From NCBI GenBank assembly GCA_013297755.1, contig JAAFIH010000030.1, positions 1 to 63,715 on the forward strand: 63,715 nucleotides of DNA, read 5' to 3'. This document shows, piece by piece, positions 11,201 through 19,828 of this stretch; the first letter of the stretch is position 1, and the number at the start of each line of letters is the position of its first letter. This DNA comes from Cytophagales bacterium (GTDB lineage Bacteria; Bacteroidota; Bacteroidia; Cytophagales; UBA9547). Below the pieces are notes generated by a model. It had not been told where the DNA came from. It saw only the letters and a program-made list of their open reading frames with translations, and did not search any database. A program made the translations under genes and the position numbers.

Positions 11201-14200
11201 TACATCCGAAAGTTGAATTGTATTAGGGTTTGAGCCTACAACAGAACTAGGTGGATTTACAGCCAAAAAATCAATTAACTCCCAATTTCCTACCTCACCT
11301 CTGGCTGTTCTTAGTGTTGTAGGGGCAGAATTTAGTGCAGATAAAGTAAACGATAAAGGAACAGTAGGATTACTGTTTGTTACATAAAATGGTGCATTTA
11401 CACGTGCTTGAGAGATTACATTTCTACGAACAGTGTCTCTAAAGCTACATCCATTGGCTATATTATTGATTTGCCATACAAATTCATTTACCCCTGATAT
11501 TAGTTGTTGAACTTGTGTATTTGGATTAATAAAACTACTTAGAATAGCATTTGGACTACTACTTGAAGAGCCAAAATTAGCTACACTCCAAGTAGCAGAT
11601 TCGCCTACAAGGGTATTTGGGGCATTGGCTATCAATAATGAATTTGCATAATTAGTATTTGGATTTGCAACCAAAGAAGAGTCAAATCCAGCATTAGGAT
11701 TGGTAACTAAAGTTACAAAAACACTATCTATGTTGCTGCAACTTGAATTTGTATTAAAATTTGTAAGATAAAATTTATTTCTACCAATGACAAGATTATT
11801 GGTGTTTCCAGTTGATGGATTTATTTGAGCAGGCCCAGCAGCACTCCAAGCAAATTGACCACCAACCAGAGGATTGATAGGATTCCCTACATTTGGGACA
11901 AGAGGTTGAAGCTCAGAAACATCTTTGATACATTGATTTGGGCCAGCTTCAGCCTCAGTTAGTATGGTTACTTTCATAGTTTCTTTTGAAACACAACTAG
12001 GAAAATTTATATTTCTTACATTATACGAAAACAAGTGAACGCCTTTTCTAAGACCAAGGGCAACACCAGAATTGCTGTTTACAGACGGAAAAGGCGAATT
12101 ACCATTAATTGAATTATCGAAATTCCAAAATCCATTTTCGCCAAACCCTACATTTAGTATATTGGTTGAAGTAAGATTAGTAGAAAAACTTGGGGTAGTA
12201 GCATTCGCTTTGATACATTGATCAGAACTTGGTAGTGATTTGGGTATAACCGAAACCAAAACAGTGTCTTTGTTCCTACATGTACCCCCAAAAGAATCAA
12301 ATACATCTCTTACCATACGATAAAATCCACGTCCAACACCAGAAACAGTGATATTAGAAGCTGTATTGTTAGGAAAAAATCCATAACTACCACCAGGAAA
12401 AATAGCCCAATTAGAAGTTTCGCCAAAACTTAAATCTGAAGAATTTAATTCAATAGAAGTTACACTATTTCCAGTAAGAATGGTGCAATTTGTACCAGAT
12501 GTAGTTGGTTTATTTACTGAATAATTGTATATTTTTAGGGTGTCTCTGTTGGCATTACAAATACCTGAAGTAACCGACCATACAATATTATTTTGCCCTT
12601 TGGCAATATTAGTAAAATCAGCTTTAGGATTAAAAATATCTGAAATTGAAATTGAGCCTGAAGCCAAAACCCATTGTCCAGTTCCTTGTTTAGGATTGTT
12701 TGCGTTTGCTTTTGTATAATCTACACATAATATGGTGTCGTTGTTGGTTAGGGCTATATCAGGTAAATTGTTGTTCAAAATTAGTGTATCTCTACTTATG
12801 CAAGCTGCTTTGGTTATACTAATTCTGAAAATATTATTTCCAAATCCTAGATTGTTTACAAGCGAAATATTATTGTTAGGATTTAAAATGAATCCAGTTC
12901 CAGTCAGCAATTGCCATGATAAAATACCTTGATTCACTATATTAGATTTGAGCGTGTCTGTTGTAGAGCAGATGATTTTATTATTTCCAGCCACAGCTGT
13001 TGTTGGCATATTATTAGTAATAGTCAATAGCGATATACTCGAACAATAAGTGGAGCTAATTTCCCATCTCAATATATTCATATTTGGAGATAATCCGCCA
13101 ATAGATGTGTTAAAATTATTGATGTTATTAATAGTTCCTCCGCCAGACACAACTGACCATGTCCCAGTGCCAAATTGTGGGTTGTTTGCATTGAGATTGG
13201 CAAAATTGACGCATAAAACTTGGTTTGGCCCTGCTAAGGATGGGCTTACAAAATCTCTAGTAATTTCAATGGTATCTCTTGTAAATGAGCAGCCTGGAGT
13301 ACGAAACTGCCATTCTAATATTGTAATACCATTGACAGAAATATTTTTTATTTTTGAATTATATATTGTGGGCGACATAACCAAACCAGTGCCAGTTAAT
13401 ATTCTCCAAAATCCATTGCCTGTTACAGAATTGCCCGACAAAACCAAAGAATCTCCACATATTTGCTTGTCCATACCTGCATTGGCAGGAATAGAAATAA
13501 ATCTAGTAATTTTTAGGGTATCAATTTTATCAGGACAGTTTGCATATTTGGTTTTCCATCCTATTTTGATTTCACCAGCACCTAATCCAGAGACAGATGT
13601 AATGGCAGAATTTGGACTATCAATATTTCCAATACCTGTAATATTAAACCAATTTCCGGTACCTTGTGTAGGAACTTGTGCAGTAATAGTTGTAGCACCT
13701 GTACAAATAGACAAGTCGCTACCAACAGTAGCTTTGCTTGGGCTATCGTTTCTGATAAATATAGTATCCACAGAAATACAATTTCCTTTTTGAATTTTCC
13801 ATTCCAACACATTCAATCCTTCGGAGAGTGATTTTATTTTTGAATTATATAAATTTTGATTTGTAATAACAGCAGAAGTTGATGTTAAAATAGACCATGT
13901 ACCTATACCTTGAGTTGGAATATTACCCTCTAAAATTAAAGAATCAGCACAAATAGTAGCATCCTCGCCTGCATCAGCAGTGTTTATGGCATTATTTGTA
14001 ATTGTAACTTCAGCAAAAGAGGAGCAACTGTTGGGGCTTACGTTACGAGTTGTCCACCTAAAAATGTTTTTTCCAGGTTTTAAGAAAAACACATAAGATT
14101 CCTCATCGGTATCATCGCTTAAAATTGGGTCATTTAGTAAATTACCAGTATTTGGAAATCGTAATGTCCAATTTCCTGAATTTACACTAGGTGTTGATGC

Positions 14201-16111
14201 TCCCAACTGCCCCCAATTATCGCACAATTCTTGATTTAGACCAGCAACTGCTTTGTTAAAATTTATTGAAACTGTAGATATTGAATTACAAAAGGAAGAG
14301 TTGATACTCCATTGAAAAATATTTTGTCCAGAATTTAGGTTTGAAACAGTAGGATTTGTTAGAGTAGCATTTGAAATAACTCCACTTCCACCCAGTAAAG
14401 ACCAATTTCCAATGCCATAAGAAGGGTTATTTGCAAATAATGTAGCTGTTGATGTACATACAATTTGGCTCAAGCCTGCATTTGCAACAGATACATAATC
14501 TCTTCTTATGTAAATTGTATCTTTAGAAGAAACACATCCAGTAATTGCAAATTGCCATTCCAATGCTAAAATACCGTTAATTGAGATATTATAAATTTTT
14601 GACTTATAATTAGTTGGATTTAATACTACACCAGTGCCAGTTAGAATACGCCAAAAACCCACACCAGGTACAGTATTTCCTGTTACCAAAGCAGTATCAC
14701 CACAAATAGTAAAATCAGCTCCAGCATTTGCTTTTTCAAAAACTCCAGTTGTAATTTTCAAAGTATCTCTTTTTGAAGGGCAGGCACCAAAACTGGTTTT
14801 CCACCCCAATAAAATGTCGCCATTTCCTAAATTTGATACAGATGTAAGGGCTAAATTTGGATTTGCTATTGTTGCAAAACCTGAAATAGTATACCACTCT
14901 CCAGTGCCTTGAATTGGCGATAAAGCCGAAATTGATAGATTCTTTGAGCAAATCAAAGCATCTGCCATAACTACTGCAGTGCTTGGGCTATCATTTCTAA
15001 TAGTAAGAGTATCTTTTGTAATACAATTTCCTTTTTGGATTTTCCATTCTAGTACATTGTAGCCTTTACTTAAATTTCTTACTTTAGAATTATAAGAATT
15101 TTGATTGATTACAATAGCAGAACTAGACGTCAAAACAGACCACCCTCCAAGCCCCTGCATAGGAATATTACCATTCAATATCAATGAATCAGAGCAAATT
15201 ACGGCATCATTTCCAGCAAATGCTTGATTTACAGTATCACTTATTATAGTAATTTCAGAAAAAGAAATACAACTATTTGGTACAAAATTGCGCGTTGTCC
15301 ACCTAAAAATATTTGTGCCAGGCATTATATTGGTAACCAAAGTCGATGGGTCTGAATCATCAATAATATTTGGTTCTGTCAAAGGATTGCCTGTAATTGG
15401 GCTTCTCAATGTCCAAATACCTGAGTTTACACTACTTGGAGTGGCGTTTAAAGTGATACTATTACCACAAATGGTTTGGCTAGTACCTGCAATAGCTCTA
15501 TTGAAATTTACAGAAACAGTAGCAGTACTCGAACAACTACCCGCTGAAATAGTCCAACTAAAAATGTTTCTGCCAAAACCGAGGCCATTCACAGTTGATA
15601 TTGGCAAATTGGGTTGTAAAATATTAGCACTACCACTCACTAAATGCCATACACCTTTACCATATATAGGCATATTTCCAACAATTCTGGATATACTAGA
15701 ACAAGTTATAGTTCCAGCACCTACGCTAGCTGGTGTTGGTAATACGTTTGAAATAACAATCTCGTCTTCAGTAAAAGCACTTGTGAGTGTATTGGTAACT
15801 TGCCAAACTAAAACAACATTTCCAGGTACTAAACCTGTAATAGTAGTGATTGGCGAACTATTATCTAATAAGGACCCAGTACCAGAAATTACTTGCCACT
15901 GGCCAATTTCGTCTAAATCAAGTGAACTGCCATTCAACTCAAAAGAAGATTGGCACACCAAAATAGTATCTTTACCAGCAAAAGCAACTGATAATTGATG
16001 ATTTGATGCATAATTTTTGGCTAAAGATACATAAAAAGTAAAAACGGTAAAAACTAAAAGTAGTTTAAATTTTAATTTTTGCAATTTTTTTTTCGGGTTT
16101 ACATTTATCAA
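8216..16111 (-). CDS. Giant repetitive T9SS type-B adhesin
   Basis: 2,631 residues. An N-terminal signal peptide (about residues 14-32) is followed by more than twenty modules of 80-100 residues with the recurring pattern AGxDxxIC ... GxGxW ... GxNxxxW ... GxCxxxxDT, that is PKD/SprB-like modules, most with a cysteine pair. The C-terminus (SPNNDNFNQSFEIFGL ... FNKWGKSVY ... ADDTYTYVL ... DFVTIKR) is the gliding-motility-associated type-B sorting domain, so the protein should be exported through the T9SS and displayed on the surface. Organisation with PorP/SprF and OmpA-like genes resembles the sprB-sprF region of gliding flavobacteria (established for SprB; functional equivalence here is inference). 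Residues about 203-618 and 619-1034 are a duplicated block of five modules. First gene of the block; the 183-bp gap to the divergent gene at 16295 must hold its promoter. Alternative: a non-motility surface adhesin. Confidence 0.9.
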   Translation of the reverse strand: MINVNPKKKLQKLKFKLLLVFTVFTFYVSLAKNYASNHQLSVAFAGKDTILVCQSSFELNGSSLDLDEIGQWQVISGTGSLLDNSSPITTITGLVPGNVVLVWQVTNTLTSAFTEDEIVISNVLPTPASVGAGTITCSSISRIVGNMPIYGKGVWHLVSGSANILQPNLPISTVNGLGFGRNIFSWTISAGSCSSTATVSVNFNRAIAGTSQTICGNSITLNATPSSVNSGIWTLRSPITGNPLTEPNIIDDSDPSTLVTNIMPGTNIFRWTTRNFVPNSCISFSEITIISDTVNQAFAGNDAVICSDSLILNGNIPMQGLGGWSVLTSSSAIVINQNSYNSKVRNLSKGYNVLEWKIQKGNCITKDTLTIRNDSPSTAVVMADALICSKNLSISALSPIQGTGEWYTISGFATIANPNLALTSVSNLGNGDILLGWKTSFGACPSKRDTLKITTGVFEKANAGADFTICGDTALVTGNTVPGVGFWRILTGTGVVLNPTNYKSKIYNISINGILALEWQFAITGCVSSKDTIYIRRDYVSVANAGLSQIVCTSTATLFANNPSYGIGNWSLLGGSGVISNATLTNPTVSNLNSGQNIFQWSINSSFCNSISTVSINFNKAVAGLNQELCDNWGQLGASTPSVNSGNWTLRFPNTGNLLNDPILSDDTDEESYVFFLKPGKNIFRWTTRNVSPNSCSSFAEVTITNNAINTADAGEDATICADSLILEGNIPTQGIGTWSILTSTSAVITNQNLYNSKIKSLSEGLNVLEWKIQKGNCISVDTIFIRNDSPSKATVGSDLSICTGATTITAQVPTQGTGNWFNITGIGNIDSPNSAITSVSGLGAGEIKIGWKTKYANCPDKIDTLKITRFISIPANAGMDKQICGDSLVLSGNSVTGNGFWRILTGTGLVMSPTIYNSKIKNISVNGITILEWQFRTPGCSFTRDTIEITRDFVSPSLAGPNQVLCVNFANLNANNPQFGTGTWSVVSGGGTINNINNFNTSIGGLSPNMNILRWEISSTYCSSISLLTITNNMPTTAVAGNNKIICSTTDTLKSNIVNQGILSWQLLTGTGFILNPNNNISLVNNLGFGNNIFRISITKAACISRDTLILNNNLPDIALTNNDTILCVDYTKANANNPKQGTGQWVLASGSISISDIFNPKADFTNIAKGQNNIVWSVTSGICNANRDTLKIYNYSVNKPTTSGTNCTILTGNSVTSIELNSSDLSFGETSNWAIFPGGSYGFFPNNTASNITVSGVGRGFYRMVRDVFDSFGGTCRNKDTVLVSVIPKSLPSSDQCIKANATTPSFSTNLTSTNILNVGFGENGFWNFDNSINGNSPFPSVNSNSGVALGLRKGVHLFSYNVRNINFPSCVSKETMKVTILTEAEAGPNQCIKDVSELQPLVPNVGNPINPLVGGQFAWSAAGPAQINPSTGNTNNLVIGRNKFYLTNFNTNSSCSNIDSVFVTLVTNPNAGFDSSLVANPNTNYANSLLIANAPNTLVGESATWSVANFGSSSSSPNAILSSFINPNTQVQQLISGVNEFVWQINNIANGCSFRDTVRRNVISQARVNAPFYVTNSNPTVPLSFTLSALNSAPTTLRTARGEVGNWELIDFLAVNPPSSVVGSNPNTIQLSDVRRGVFNFRWTISNVSFPGFVSTANISITVLTKARAGNPYCINSINNLILGNSPTIPIRQLSSERYYWTSNDPNINISQIPISLQTSTDNIPSATISNIPIGKTKMYLHIQNITSGFEDIDSVQITKLTKADIGFDKEICVNTVQLNSIFNINTSVGESFLWERTSGKGTFDQNILEPIVIGLDTGRNVFRLEIINSGCKNADTIKVDNIGPYLATVGGVPISCFTTNYFDGNNPKLQFPTATGRWNLLSQPTFSNAIMVDNTATKLQVKDMIRTGTYKFNFVVSNKSCSITSDTLFVQRQNSISGNAGPNVSICKDSYIMQGSYPSIAGVSGEWKLIGGGGNINGINKKNATITGIPNDDIGFQNTFEWKVTLGECSSTYNVIISNFTPPSIASILGLNQLSFCQKDTIKLTTGFIPSHFVGKSKWTTLQGNVAYDSTTRKFANITFLGFGTNKLMYEVENSAFCPISRDTITIQRYQKATQSFAGINQKVCADFIKLDAQTPEVGFGKWYLTSATSPLVISDLNNPKSKIENVPPGEYFFKWKTSNITCNDSSFTQVTVRAPISKPKAQPIDNQCDTTTINISGNLPTNGTNVWRGPYLVNGTTVSNIIATNSKILDSLSANTKLSLKTIGKKALIYAIKDDFCLLSDTIYIQSYPAPSAITLTKDTLVCSDSILINVQNPTFGVNKFIINTVSGLNIFIQNTTQLGIANLPYGISTFIYKIEQMACPANIQTVTIANYKIENIFAGNDTLICIPTLELKAQKPSFDQGFWQVIKGEGNFINSDNTIPNAKVSNLSQGVNILKWTVKNEKCPLLEDILTITNNKIQSLAPFEKLTIFNANATLEAPNPKLGIGYWTTVKSNAIIENPNNNNTTARGLDVGENIFRWTVSIAGCNSESSDLKIVLNDIIVPQLISPNNDNFNQSFEIFGLDKYPNSKLEIFNKWGKSVYMNSNYDNSWQGQNYDAQPLADDTYTYVLTSKEGKVIKKDFVTIKR
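13010..15508 (-). repeat. Tandem duplication of a five-module block within the adhesin
   Basis: Block A (about 14262-15508) and block B (about 13010-14261) encode the same series of five PKD-like modules in the same order. Matching landmarks: PSSVNSGIWTLR / PSVNSGNWTLR, FRWTTRNFVPNSC / FRWTTRNVSPNSC, VLEWKIQKGNCI in both, FWRILTGTG in both, and SINSSFCNSIS / ISSTYCSSIS. Boundaries are approximate. Confidence 0.75.
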
Positions 16112-16269
16112 ATAATATAATATTATCTATTTTTGCGAAATTACTTTTTTTTATAACAATTAACAAAACTTATTTTAGTTTTTTAATAAAATATCTTACT
16201 TCAATTTGATTTAAGTCAATTTTTAATATTAAATTTTTGTAAACATCTATAATAATTAGTTTTAAATTA

Positions 16270-16277
16270 TAATTTTG
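16270..16277 (+). promoter_or_regulatory. -7 promoter box
   Basis: TAATTTTG matches the Bacteroidota consensus TAnnTTTG; it ends 17 nt before the ATG of the gene at 16295. Confidence 0.6.
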
Positions 16278-16294
16278 CACAAAAATTTACTGTA

Positions 16295-17494
16295 ATGAGC
16301 AAAGTTCTAATAATAGGTGCAGGTGGAGTAGGATCGGTTGTGGCTCATAAGTGTGCACAACTTCCAAATATTTTTTCAGATATTTTACTAGCAAGTCGCA
16401 CTAAATCAAAATGCGATAAAATAGCCGCAGAAATAGGTGGAAATAAAATAAAAACTGCCCAAGTAGATGCCGATAATGTGCCAGAATTGGTTAAATTAAT
16501 TCAAAGTTTTAATCCAAAGTTAGTTATTAATGTGGCTTTGCCTTACCAAGATCTTACTATTATGGATGCCTGTCTCGAAACAGGTACAAATTATTTAGAT
16601 ACTGCAAACTATGAACCCAAAGAAGTAGCAAAATTTGAGTATTCTTGGCAATGGGCTTATCAAGAAAAGTTTAAAAAAGCGGGTTTAATGGCTCTTTTGG
16701 GTTGTGGATTCGATCCTGGCGTTACCAATATTTTTACTAAGCATGCAGCCACCAATCATTTCGATGAAATTCACTATTTAGACATTGTAGATTGCAATGC
16801 TGGATCACATGGCAAAGCTTTTGCAACAAATTTTAACCCTGAAATTAATATTAGAGAAATAACTCAAAAAGGAAAATTCTGGGAAAATGGTCATTGGATT
16901 GAAATTGAACCCATGTCAGTGCATCAATCTGTGGATTATCCCAATGTTGGTCCAAAAGAATCTTATCTTTTGTTTCATGAAGAGCTTGAATCTTTAGTCA
17001 AAAATTTTCCAACCCTCAAACGAGCTAGATTTTGGATGACTTTTGGACAACAATATCTTACTCACTTAGAAGTTTTACAGAATGTTGGCATGACATCTAT
17101 TTCTCCTATAAAGTTTAATGGTATAGATATAGTTCCTCTCGAATTTTTAAAGGCTGTGTTGCCAGATCCTGGCAGTTTGGGCGAAAATTACACTGGTCAG
17201 ACATCTATTGGCTGCCAAATAAAAGGCATAAAAGATGGTAAAGAGCAGACTTATTTTATTTGGAACAATTGCCATCATGCTGATTGCTACAAAGAGGTTA
17301 AAGCTCAGGGTGTGTCTTACACTACTGGTGTTCCTGCTATGATTGGTGCAAAAATGATGCTAGAGGGCAAGTGGATGAAACCTGGGGTTTATAATACCGA
17401 AGAATTTGATTCAAAACCTTTCTTGGATGATTTGAACAAATATGGCTTACCTTGGCACGAGAAAGTTGGTGCAACTCTTGATTTTGAGTATTAA
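16295..17494 (+). CDS. Saccharopine dehydrogenase family, probable carboxynorspermidine dehydrogenase
   Basis: 399-residue oxidoreductase with an N-terminal Rossmann nucleotide-binding motif IGAGGVGSVVAHK (residues 6-18) and the family motif LLGCGFDPGVTNIFTKHA. The C-terminal part HADCYKEV ... GVSYTTGVPAMIGAKMML is typical of carboxynorspermidine/carboxyspermidine dehydrogenases, which reductively condense aspartate semialdehyde with a diamine in the alternative polyamine route; saccharopine dehydrogenases proper are a second possibility. The partner decarboxylase (nspC) is not in the window. ATG start with a -7 box just upstream and a strong hairpin terminator 58 bp after the stop, so it is probably a single-gene transcript. 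Confidence 0.75.
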   Translation: MSKVLIIGAGGVGSVVAHKCAQLPNIFSDILLASRTKSKCDKIAAEIGGNKIKTAQVDADNVPELVKLIQSFNPKLVINVALPYQDLTIMDACLETGTNYLDTANYEPKEVAKFEYSWQWAYQEKFKKAGLMALLGCGFDPGVTNIFTKHAATNHFDEIHYLDIVDCNAGSHGKAFATNFNPEINIREITQKGKFWENGHWIEIEPMSVHQSVDYPNVGPKESYLLFHEELESLVKNFPTLKRARFWMTFGQQYLTHLEVLQNVGMTSISPIKFNGIDIVPLEFLKAVLPDPGSLGENYTGQTSIGCQIKGIKDGKEQTYFIWNNCHHADCYKEVKAQGVSYTTGVPAMIGAKMMLEGKWMKPGVYNTEEFDSKPFLDDLNKYGLPWHEKVGATLDFEY

Positions 17495-17552
17495 TTACAG
17501 TCGTAAAAACTTATATATATAACAAAAACTAATGATTTTTTGGAGAATTCCT

Positions 17553-17589
17553 ATCCTAATAAGTGAATTTTTACTTATTAGGATTTTTT
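17553..17589 (+). terminator. Rho-independent terminator
   Basis: Perfect 12-bp inverted repeat ATCCTAATAAGT / ACTTATTAGGAT (17553-17564, 17573-17584) with an 8-nt loop and a T run. It ends the transcript of the dehydrogenase gene. Confidence 0.85.
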
Positions 17590-17636
17590 GTTTCAATTTT
17601 TTAAATAATTTTTAAAAATTTATTTTTATTTTTTTT

Positions 17637-17700
17637 CTTGGTCGTAACTTGGTCGTAACTTGGTCGTAACTTGGTCGTAACTTGGTCGTAACTTGGTCGT
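17637..17700. repeat. Minisatellite, 11-bp unit, about 5.8 copies
   Basis: Five exact copies of CTTGGTCGTAA plus nine further bases, in the intergenic region 51 bp beyond the stop of the minus-strand AlbA_2 gene. The core CTTGGTCGT is shared with the 12-bp coding repeat at 18133-18180 inside that gene. Confidence 0.95.
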
Positions 17701-17751
17701 TTTTTTAGTTGTCATTTATAAGTTTTATTGTATATATAAATATAAGAATAT

Positions 17752-19245
17752 CTATATTTTATTATCTAGATTTAATAAAATTATCTTACCTTTATGTGTT
17801 GTAAAATATTTTTGAAAAGGGCTGTTAGGTACATGAGGTAAAGTTCGGTTTAATAAATCCAGATTTAGTAATGGTTCAATGTGTTTTTTAAAGGTATCAT
17901 TATGTTTTTTAAGTCCCAGTCCATTTTCTTGGAGTTCTTTGTTTGATTTAGGTGTTGATGCAAAGTAGAGGACTTTGATTTGTTCTTGTGTAATATTTTT
18001 CAATATTTCATCGTTTTTTAATGATTGTTTTTCTAGTGCTATGTTTTCTATTTTTTTGCTATTGTTTGTATATGTTTTTTCATTAACAATATAGTGTCCA
18101 TTACTTGTGTTTTCGTTCAATTGGGTTAGGGGTTGGTCGTTGTCTTGGTCGTTATCTTGGTCGTTATCTTGGTCGTTGATTTGGAATGTCATTCTAAGAA
18201 AGTTATCAGAAAATTTAAAACATTGTTTTCCATAACTTTTCAAAATTGTAGGTACACCTGAGCCTAGTTGTTCTACCAAACCTAGGTCTTTGAAAATACG
18301 CATGATTTCTTTATTTCGTGGTACTGAGTATCCTTCAAAAAATTCTTTTTGATTTATTCCATTGGTTAATCCTCCGTAGGATGTAATTTCTATTCTATCT
18401 TCAAACAGTTCAAATTTAGGTGGAACTTCTGTTGTAAAGTCGTTGTGTACGAAGGCATTGATGATTGCTTCTCGTAGGGCTCTAGCCGACCATGGTCTGT
18501 AATCATTACGTACTCCTGATGTTATATTTGTCTTAAATTTATTTTCTAAATCTATTTTTTCTAATATTTGCTTTGTTGCTTTTATCAATGATTGGTATCC
18601 AAAATCAGGGCTTTCTATAAGTTCTGAGCGTGATGTACCTTGATATTTGGCAAATTTTATTGATACTGAATTGGCATCTGACATTAAAAATGCTACATAG
18701 TTGAAATTACCATTTTCTGTAACTAATTCTAAATTGGTGGCAAAATGTTTGTTGAGTTCTGTTCCTTTGGCTTGGTAGTATATTTTGAGCTGCTCGAAAG
18801 TAAGACTTTGATTTGGTGCTTTGATTTTACTTAAAGAATTTCGTGTACGTTTTGAATAGTAGTCATCAATCATAGTTGATGGCATTGGGTCTGCGGCTGT
18901 TCCATTGCGTACATAGCATCCTTTGGGCGACATACCATATTGTTTTATGTAATATGGTTTTTCGGATCCGCTGGCTATATTTATTTTTATAATATTTTTA
19001 TTTTCTATTTCAATAGCTGTCAAATCAAAAAGTCCCATACAAGATGGTAAAATATTATTTTTGAGTCGATCTTTAATTTTGAGCATATCTCCATCCAAAT
19101 CTTTTAATCCTAGTGCTTCTCCTTTATTATCCAAACCAATGTATATGACTCCACCTTCTTGATAATTTAGAAAAGCTACAACTTCTTTTTCCAAACCATC
19201 TGTTAGTTCTCTTTTGTATTCTATACGGTTGGTTTCGGTAAGCAT
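17752..19245 (-). CDS. AlbA_2 / HATPase_c_4 ATP-binding regulator
   Basis: 497 residues. The N-terminus (about 5-125) is an AlbA_2 (Schlafen AlbA-like, formerly AAA_4) domain: ESxE-type opening TNRIEYKRELTDGLEKEVVA, then GGVIYIGLDNKGEALGL and KGCYVRNGTAADPMP. A central HATPase_c_4 domain follows at about 255-345 (REAIINAFVHNDF, FEDRIEITSYGG, RNKEIMRIFKDLGLVEQLGSG). A low-complexity linker of four DQDN units at about 356-371 joins it to a C-terminal winged-helix-like region. Such proteins are usually annotated as putative transcriptional regulators; some family members sit in defence islands, but nothing around this one shows that. Linker length may vary between strains, since it is encoded by a 12-bp tandem repeat. 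Confidence 0.85.
   Translation of the reverse strand: MLTETNRIEYKRELTDGLEKEVVAFLNYQEGGVIYIGLDNKGEALGLKDLDGDMLKIKDRLKNNILPSCMGLFDLTAIEIENKNIIKINIASGSEKPYYIKQYGMSPKGCYVRNGTAADPMPSTMIDDYYSKRTRNSLSKIKAPNQSLTFEQLKIYYQAKGTELNKHFATNLELVTENGNFNYVAFLMSDANSVSIKFAKYQGTSRSELIESPDFGYQSLIKATKQILEKIDLENKFKTNITSGVRNDYRPWSARALREAIINAFVHNDFTTEVPPKFELFEDRIEITSYGGLTNGINQKEFFEGYSVPRNKEIMRIFKDLGLVEQLGSGVPTILKSYGKQCFKFSDNFLRMTFQINDQDNDQDNDQDNDQPLTQLNENTSNGHYIVNEKTYTNNSKKIENIALEKQSLKNDEILKNITQEQIKVLYFASTPKSNKELQENGLGLKKHNDTFKKHIEPLLNLDLLNRTLPHVPNSPFQKYFTTHKGKIILLNLDNKI
18133..18180. repeat. 12-bp tandem repeat encoding (DQDN)n linker
   Basis: Four units of TTGGTCGTTATC with minor changes in the first and last. Because the unit is 12 bp, gain or loss of copies keeps the reading frame. 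Confidence 0.9.
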
Positions 19246-19392
19246 GTATAGTTTTATTAAAACTAATTTGAGTTATATTTATTAATATTACTTTTTATAT
19301 TTAAGTATAAAAAAGGTTTTATTTAATAATCCTTTAAATTTACTTTTAAGGGTTCTTTTCAAATTGAATATTGTTATAGTCTCTATCAAATG

Positions 19393-19671
19393 TTAATCTT
19401 CAACTTCTGCAGATATACCAAGATTACAAAGTTTGTTTCGCATACTTGCCATAGCTTCAAAATTTCCTCTGCGAACACTACATTTGCCCTTGTGATGAAT
19501 CAATAGTGTGCATTGCTCTGCCTGCAAGGGTGTATGTTCACATATATCTACCAATGATTCTATCACAAAATCAAAACTGTTTACGTCATCGTTATAAACT
19601 ATCAAATCGTACACTTCTGATGCTATAGCTACATCTAGTAAATCTGTATCATATTGAGTAAGATAACTCAT
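19393..19671 (-). CDS. clpS: Clp protease adaptor ClpS
   Basis: 92 residues, the usual length. Core motif LIVYNDDVNSFDFVIESL followed by the conserved ICEHTPLQAEQCTLLIHHKG. ClpS binds proteins with bulky N-terminal residues and hands them to ClpA/ClpC-type unfoldases in the cytoplasm (known for the family). It stands alone, 147 bp from the AlbA_2 gene and 157 bp from mgtE, with its own -7 box at 19719-19726. ATG start. Confidence 0.9.
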   Translation of the reverse strand: MSYLTQYDTDLLDVAIASEVYDLIVYNDDVNSFDFVIESLVDICEHTPLQAEQCTLLIHHKGKCSVRRGNFEAMASMRNKLCNLGISAEVED

Positions 19672-19718
19672 ATTTTCTATATTTTAAGTTTTATAAATGT
19701 TTCTTTTTAATTGATTCA

Positions 19719-19726
19719 CAAATGTA
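19719..19726 (-). promoter_or_regulatory. -7 promoter box of clpS
   Basis: Reads TACATTTG on the minus strand, 47 nt upstream of the clpS ATG. Confidence 0.5.
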
Positions 19727-19828
19727 GTTGAAAAATTTAATTTTTATATTGGATTGTATTTTTTTGATTATTTTAAAATATCAAATCATTTAGAGTAGTT
19801 GTCGTTTTGTCTAATGATTTGCAAAAAT

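Noticed and set aside
13050-13793. Long open frame of 247 codons on the plus strand inside the adhesin gene, and a similar one of 236 codons at 15288-15998
   Set aside because: They are opposite-strand shadows of the adhesin repeats; the minus-strand frame has clear domains, signal peptide and sorting signal.
17637-17700. Considered as a CRISPR array
   Set aside because: The units are contiguous 11-mers without spacers and there are no cas genes.
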